Shown here in pieces: positions 59,609 to 64,000 of a stretch of 64,000 nucleotides of DNA; positions within the stretch are counted from its first letter, which is position 1, and each line of letters starts with the position of its first letter. The notes under the pieces were generated by a model that did not search any database, was not told the DNA's origin, and saw nothing but the letters and a program-made list of their open reading frames with translations. Position numbers and translations under genes: made by a program. The stretch is taken from assembly GCA_002205965.3 (NCBI GenBank), contig NADL03000458.1, forward strand, positions 372,001 through 436,000. The letters are read 5' to 3'. The stretch is from Kappaphycus alvarezii. Lineage: Eukaryota; Rhodophyta; Florideophyceae; Gigartinales; Solieriaceae.

Positions 59609-61600
59609 GTGGGAATTATATTCAAAAGAAGACCGCAGAACACACACTTCAAATTTGGAAATGGCGTTTTCACGAGCATTGGCAAAACAAATATAAGAAT
59701 ACCAAGCCCAGATAGTAGCGTCATATGCATCAAGGTGGATGTGGTCGATGCAAACATACCGTTACTGATCGGACTAGAGATAGTCGACCCTCATAAACTG
59801 ATTGTCGATAATGTCAACAACGTACTGGTATTGAAGTAAGCAAGTTGGAAAATGCCAATTGTACGAAAAAGAGGACACCTGTAAGTCGAATGGCACTTTA
59901 GTGAGACACTGTTTACAAGGACTCAGCTGAAGCGTGTCCACCTTCACTTCTTCCATCCATAAGCAATGAAATTATTTAATCTTATATCAAAAGACCAGCC
60001 AGAGCAGGCAGCAACCGAGACTCGTACATTAATTCAGGATATCAGCGAGTACTGCAAAAAAAATTACAGCGCCTTGAGCCAAGGCCGAGATCTTTTCAGG
60101 TTACTATACCACGCGGTATAGTTTTCAATCAGTAGATTTCCTTTTGTATCATGTATCTGGATAATTTAACTGTAATTTATGTATTCGACAAACAAACGCA
60201 CTTCCCGAACACAATTTTCCTGCACATTTTGTCAACAGAGGCCGTCTAAAACGCCTTCCCTGAGGGCTGTTAAACGATGTACACAGGCCACCCTGATCGG
60301 ATGCACGTTGACCAAGGAAGTCAATTCGTATCGAAGTCATGGAAGAAACTTATGAAGGAAAGAGTAATTAATCTCTCCTTATCAAGCCCCGAGAGCCACA
60401 ACTCCATTGGACCAGAGGAACGATATCACAGTCCTCTCCTCCGAATATACCAGAAGATTAGATATTCAGACCCAGTAGTTGAGCCTGAATTCTTCCTAAG
60501 GCTTAGTATCAAGCGGTGAATGATACAATGAGTCCCGACGGTCTAATTCCGTCCATTCGCGTTTTCGATACATTGTCAAGATTTACCACCATTAATAGCC
60601 AGCTACCAACCCAGGCTGAACAAATGAGAGCACTACTGATGGCTCGGGCGGAAATGGAAACGACAATATCTGAATTGAGGGCCCAGGCCGCATTGAACTC
60701 CCAGATACCAAAAACCTCCAAACACGAGTTAAATGAAGGAACGAAAGTGATTTTGTATCGCAAGATTGCTAAACCATACAAATGGACAGGGCCACACGAG
60801 ATTATCCTTACTGAATGTAAGTAAATATTCATCGATTGTGATGGATCCGAGGTTTAACGCTCCATGGCACAATAATCTATCATGGGGCTCGATTGGGACT
60901 TTTGTTAACGAAGTTCTCCATCCCAAGGATCCGAGGTGCTACCCTTGGCCCTTTTTGAAGCCAAAGATATAAAGCTACAGGGGCTATTTAAGAAGTAGAC
61001 TTGGAAGTAATTATTGAAAAGTATGTACCCGCAGATTCCAATATATTGACTGGAATATTCGTATTTTCTATGAAAAATATGGATACTGAGGAGGAAAGCC
61101 TGAAAGCCAGGTTTGTGGTTCAGGGTTACAAGGACAAAGAAAAGATATCTCTTGTCAAAGATGCCACCACTATGACGCAAAGTTCAACGAGAACTTTAGT
61201 AGCGGCAGCATCGATACTTGGATTCGACATCTGGTTGCAAGACGCCAATCAAACGTAATTGCAGTCCAAGGGAATCCTTTCGAGAAAGGCTTACTTGAAA
61301 CCTCCCAAGGAGCTCTAGATATCTGACGGTTATCTGCTTGGGTTGATGAAACCCTTGTGCAGACTTTCAGACTCCGGCGGCTACTGGAACAGGACTATTA
61401 GTCTTCACCTAAGGCAGGAGTTGGGAATGAAGCCTACCAATGGTGATGTTTCGGTGTTTACCAAACATGAGAGTTTTAACCTAATAGGGATGATCGGGAC
61501 GTACAATACGTGGATGATTCATGAGCCAATGGGAATGATCAGTTTAGGACGGTGGAATTTCGGAGCCGCGATTCAGACTTACCCATGTCCGCGCTGAGCG
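59609..61600 (+). pseudogene. Copia-like protease, integrase and RT N-terminal half
   Basis: Protease end: FKFGNGV...DVVDANIPLLIGLEIVD (59609-59839). Then HFFHPSAMKLFNL (about 59950), the integrase zinc-finger/HPSA motif; integrase core with DQGSQFVSKSW (60310-60345) and ESHNSIGPEERYH (60390-60428); NDTMSPDGLIPS and ALLMARAEM (60518-60660). RT: IFVFSMKN, KARFVVQGYKDKEK (61105-61145), WLQDANQT, GLMKPLCRLSDSGGYW (61343-), ending near 61600 before the catalytic DD. Stops and shifts throughout; no LTRs found. Confidence 0.75.
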
Positions 61601-64000
61601 ACACGAAATCCCTCGTATGCATTATTTACACACAATTTCTCACTCACTACTTGCCCGAGGAAGCGCTGCAGAGAAATTGCAACTAAGGACTGGCCCTAAG
61701 GCACATTGATGCTATCCTGAGGTTACAACACGACACGGTCAGCGGCCTGACTACAAGCCAGCGAGGCACATGGGAAGTCATCAATATAGTATTGGATGGA
61801 CAACTTGAGAGTATCCACCTGAATGCCGGGGAGCATCTTGTCAAGCAAATATAGATGCAGAAAAAACCCGTAGTACCATATGTTCAATGATAGGACGAAC
61901 CCGCGAGAAGGCGAGATGAGCATTCGAACCAACCGGGATCCCCGGGGACCAGAACAAAACGTATCTCCAAGAGGGAGGAAAGCACAGCGAATCGAGAGAA
62001 GGAAGCCATTGCCCATACCCACAGAGTCATGGATTTCAGGAACTAGCACCCCCCGTCAATCGCAACTCCCAGACCTCACCACACCAGCTATTCCACCTCC
62101 GACAGATCTCCTACGCAATGCACACGGCCCACCCACATGAAGCGGCACCCGAGTTCTAGTGGCAAAGTGACAGCCCACAGCACGACACCAACCATCTCAA
62201 CATCAATTCGATCATCAGTGCCCTTAATCATCACCCTGACCGAATAGGCGCGAGCACGTTGGCAGACGGTAACGCAGTGCAAAAACAGTCAATAATATTA
62301 AGCTTGCAACATCGTGACATTCGATGCACCGGACTGCCGACACAAACGGGATTACAAGGAGCCCGAGCTGATTTGAAATAACGCGGTTACTGGAGTCCGT
62401 GGAGGCAAGCAAGGCCGATGAAATGCCCTTTGAGCAAGGTATCTTCGTGCACATTGCAGCGAAAAGAATATCATTACTCCCCTCCTGGGAACCACTACCA
62501 AGGAGACTTTCGAGGAGACCGCTATAATTCGGGTCCAAAAAGTGCCGCGAGAGATGAGAGAGGCAAATTCTACAGACCGGTCAACAGTTGTTCAAGGAAG
62601 ACATAGGCGAGAAATGGTTGCGAAGGATCGATTAACAAAGATTACTCGCCGAAACTCCAGCGCCAATGATAAATAGATCCTATCAGGAGTACGTGACCCT
62701 CTTACTCAGGCTTCACCGCAATGGAATGATTATTAGGTCCGCAGTAGACAGTGAGAAGCTCGAGTTTTGCTGATTAGCAGACACACTCCAACTCACGCCC
62801 TTCGAAGTCACGAGAGACAAGGACCCAGATCGTGTCATCTCGTGCCCACGCGAGCAAAATCTGCACATGCCCGTTGCTCTTCAGCAGGATCAAATGGAGC
62901 GACTCAGCGGAATTCCCTGTATCCTTGACATTGCTAAGATGTATCACAACATGACGCTTCGAAAGAGTCTTATTACGCTCTTTTCCCTTCATCGAAACAT
63001 CCTACAGGAACTGGATGTGCCGCTGCAAACGCCAAAGGACGTCAGGAACAGCATGCAGCCCAGTGCAGCAGACCTCACAATGAGACTGGCAGCGCTGATT
63101 GAGGCAATGCCAGGCAACGCTGCCAATGGGCCTTAAGTGGGCCGCTTGTCTTGGACACTGTTTGAGACCAGCCGCGCTCATAGGGCGTGCAGTACCTTCA
63201 GTCACTCTAGACGCTGTCCAAACACACGCCACCAACTAGACTTCCCCTTGGGCGAGACGGCGCCGTTTACTGAAACTCGCGCTGCCCCACTAGTTCACCC
63301 GATGATATGCGACTTTTCTATTTTCTTCGCGGACTGGCCGGACGACGCGTTGGCCTCATGCCACAGAATTCTCAAGGTGGCCCTACGAGCTGTCACCTTG
63401 CAGTTGAAGGGAAGCCAATCGAAGTCGTACTGGTAGAGACAGACGTCTTCCCTTTCATTGGATGCGGAATGCGCGTAGCTCGTAGGGCGAACCGTATGCA
63501 CGGCAACCGGAAAAGCACCCAAGTTACTCGCCCTCAGAAGAGGTTTGCCCGAGAACGACAACTAGTTCTGAGGGGGTTCAGGAGGTTAGTTGGACGGCTA
63601 TTTTCGGCGTGTATGCTGCTTGGGTCTCTTCTGACCATACTGAACTCGGCGTTTATTTTTAACATCAAGAGCAGAGAGAGAACGCACGCATAAGCTCATC
63701 CCGCCTTTTTCCATGGAACTGGACCGCTGTCATAATGCTTCCGCTGGCTTGTACAGACACAAATGTTATCACAGCCTGCGCAGTAATATGATTTGATGCA
63801 TCGAAAGAGGCATGCGTTAGAGTTAGGACAGCATACCGAACCATAGGAGGGATCAAAAATCCAGTCTGGCAGTACAGTACAACAAATTGTCAGAACTCAG
63901 AACCGGACAATGGTTCCGTAACATGTAGACACAGAGGGCACAATAATACGAGCAAGGTAGTCGTCGCAGTCCTGGCAACGCATGGAGCAGTCAAGTGACA
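61601..64000. other. right end, nothing recognised
   Basis: Frames of up to 128 codons (62867-63136, 63307-63693) have no domain I know. A GTAC motif lies at 63869-63881. The part nearest the Copia remnant may be its decayed continuation. Confidence 0.4.

Noticed and set aside
63307..63693. 128-codon plus-strand frame
   Set aside because: Arg-rich and gene-like in parts, but no family recognised and no start context; left uncalled.
1..64000. tRNA, rRNA, CRISPR arrays, bacterial operons
   Set aside because: I looked for tRNA B-box (GGTTCGA.TCC) and direct-repeat/spacer patterns and found none; the GTAC clusters are not spaced like a CRISPR array.

Overview
This is a eukaryotic nuclear window: a few intron-free host genes set in a dense bed of transposable elements (TEs). 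No organelle, bacterial or viral gene set is visible. Uninterrupted kinesin-5 and PLAA genes, about 50% GC, and a TE mix of Ty3, Copia, Harbinger, hAT, pogo and RT-only LINEs suggest an intron-poor, TE-rich alga, most plausibly a florideophyte red alga. That is an inference; an intron-poor fungus is not excluded.

Layout. 1-4647 (minus): 5' part of a Ty3/gypsy element (LTR, gag, pol) running off the left edge. 4782-5530: broken Harbinger-type transposase. 7690-9250 (plus): decayed LINE reverse transcriptase. 11989-12225: small single-pass membrane protein gene. 12935-16420 (minus): kinesin-5. 18296-21124 (minus): second copy of the LINE family. 22174-24599 (minus): PLAA/Doa1 orthologue (WD40-PFU-PUL). 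24955-47597: a Copia element interrupted by two later insertions, a pogo-like DNA transposon (26202-28601, TA target duplication, 29-bp inverted ends) and a young chromodomain Ty3 element (28651-42105, 800-bp LTRs, ATTAC duplication). 48341-51019: PIF/Harbinger element with Myb-like and transposase ORFs. 53598-54838: hAT-like remnant. 57917-61600: another Copia family split into two head-to-head halves. The last 2.4 kb holds nothing I can name.

Most notable. The chromodomain retrotransposon carries a large antisense ORF (40762 down to 37283) with two SUMO-interaction-like motifs, a long coiled coil and its own upstream TATA box; I know of no described protein like it, though antisense extra ORFs exist in some plant Ty3 elements. 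The same element is strongly enriched in GGCC on all its parts. A GTACTGTAC/GTACAGTAC motif recurs in intergenic DNA next to host genes. Frame breaks in conserved genes are overwhelmingly one-base losses in mononucleotide runs, in host genes and TEs alike, which points to sequence error rather than gene death, so kinesin-5 and PLAA are probably intact.

The host genes do unrelated jobs (spindle motor, ubiquitin/Cdc48 cofactor, small membrane protein) and form no operon-like unit.
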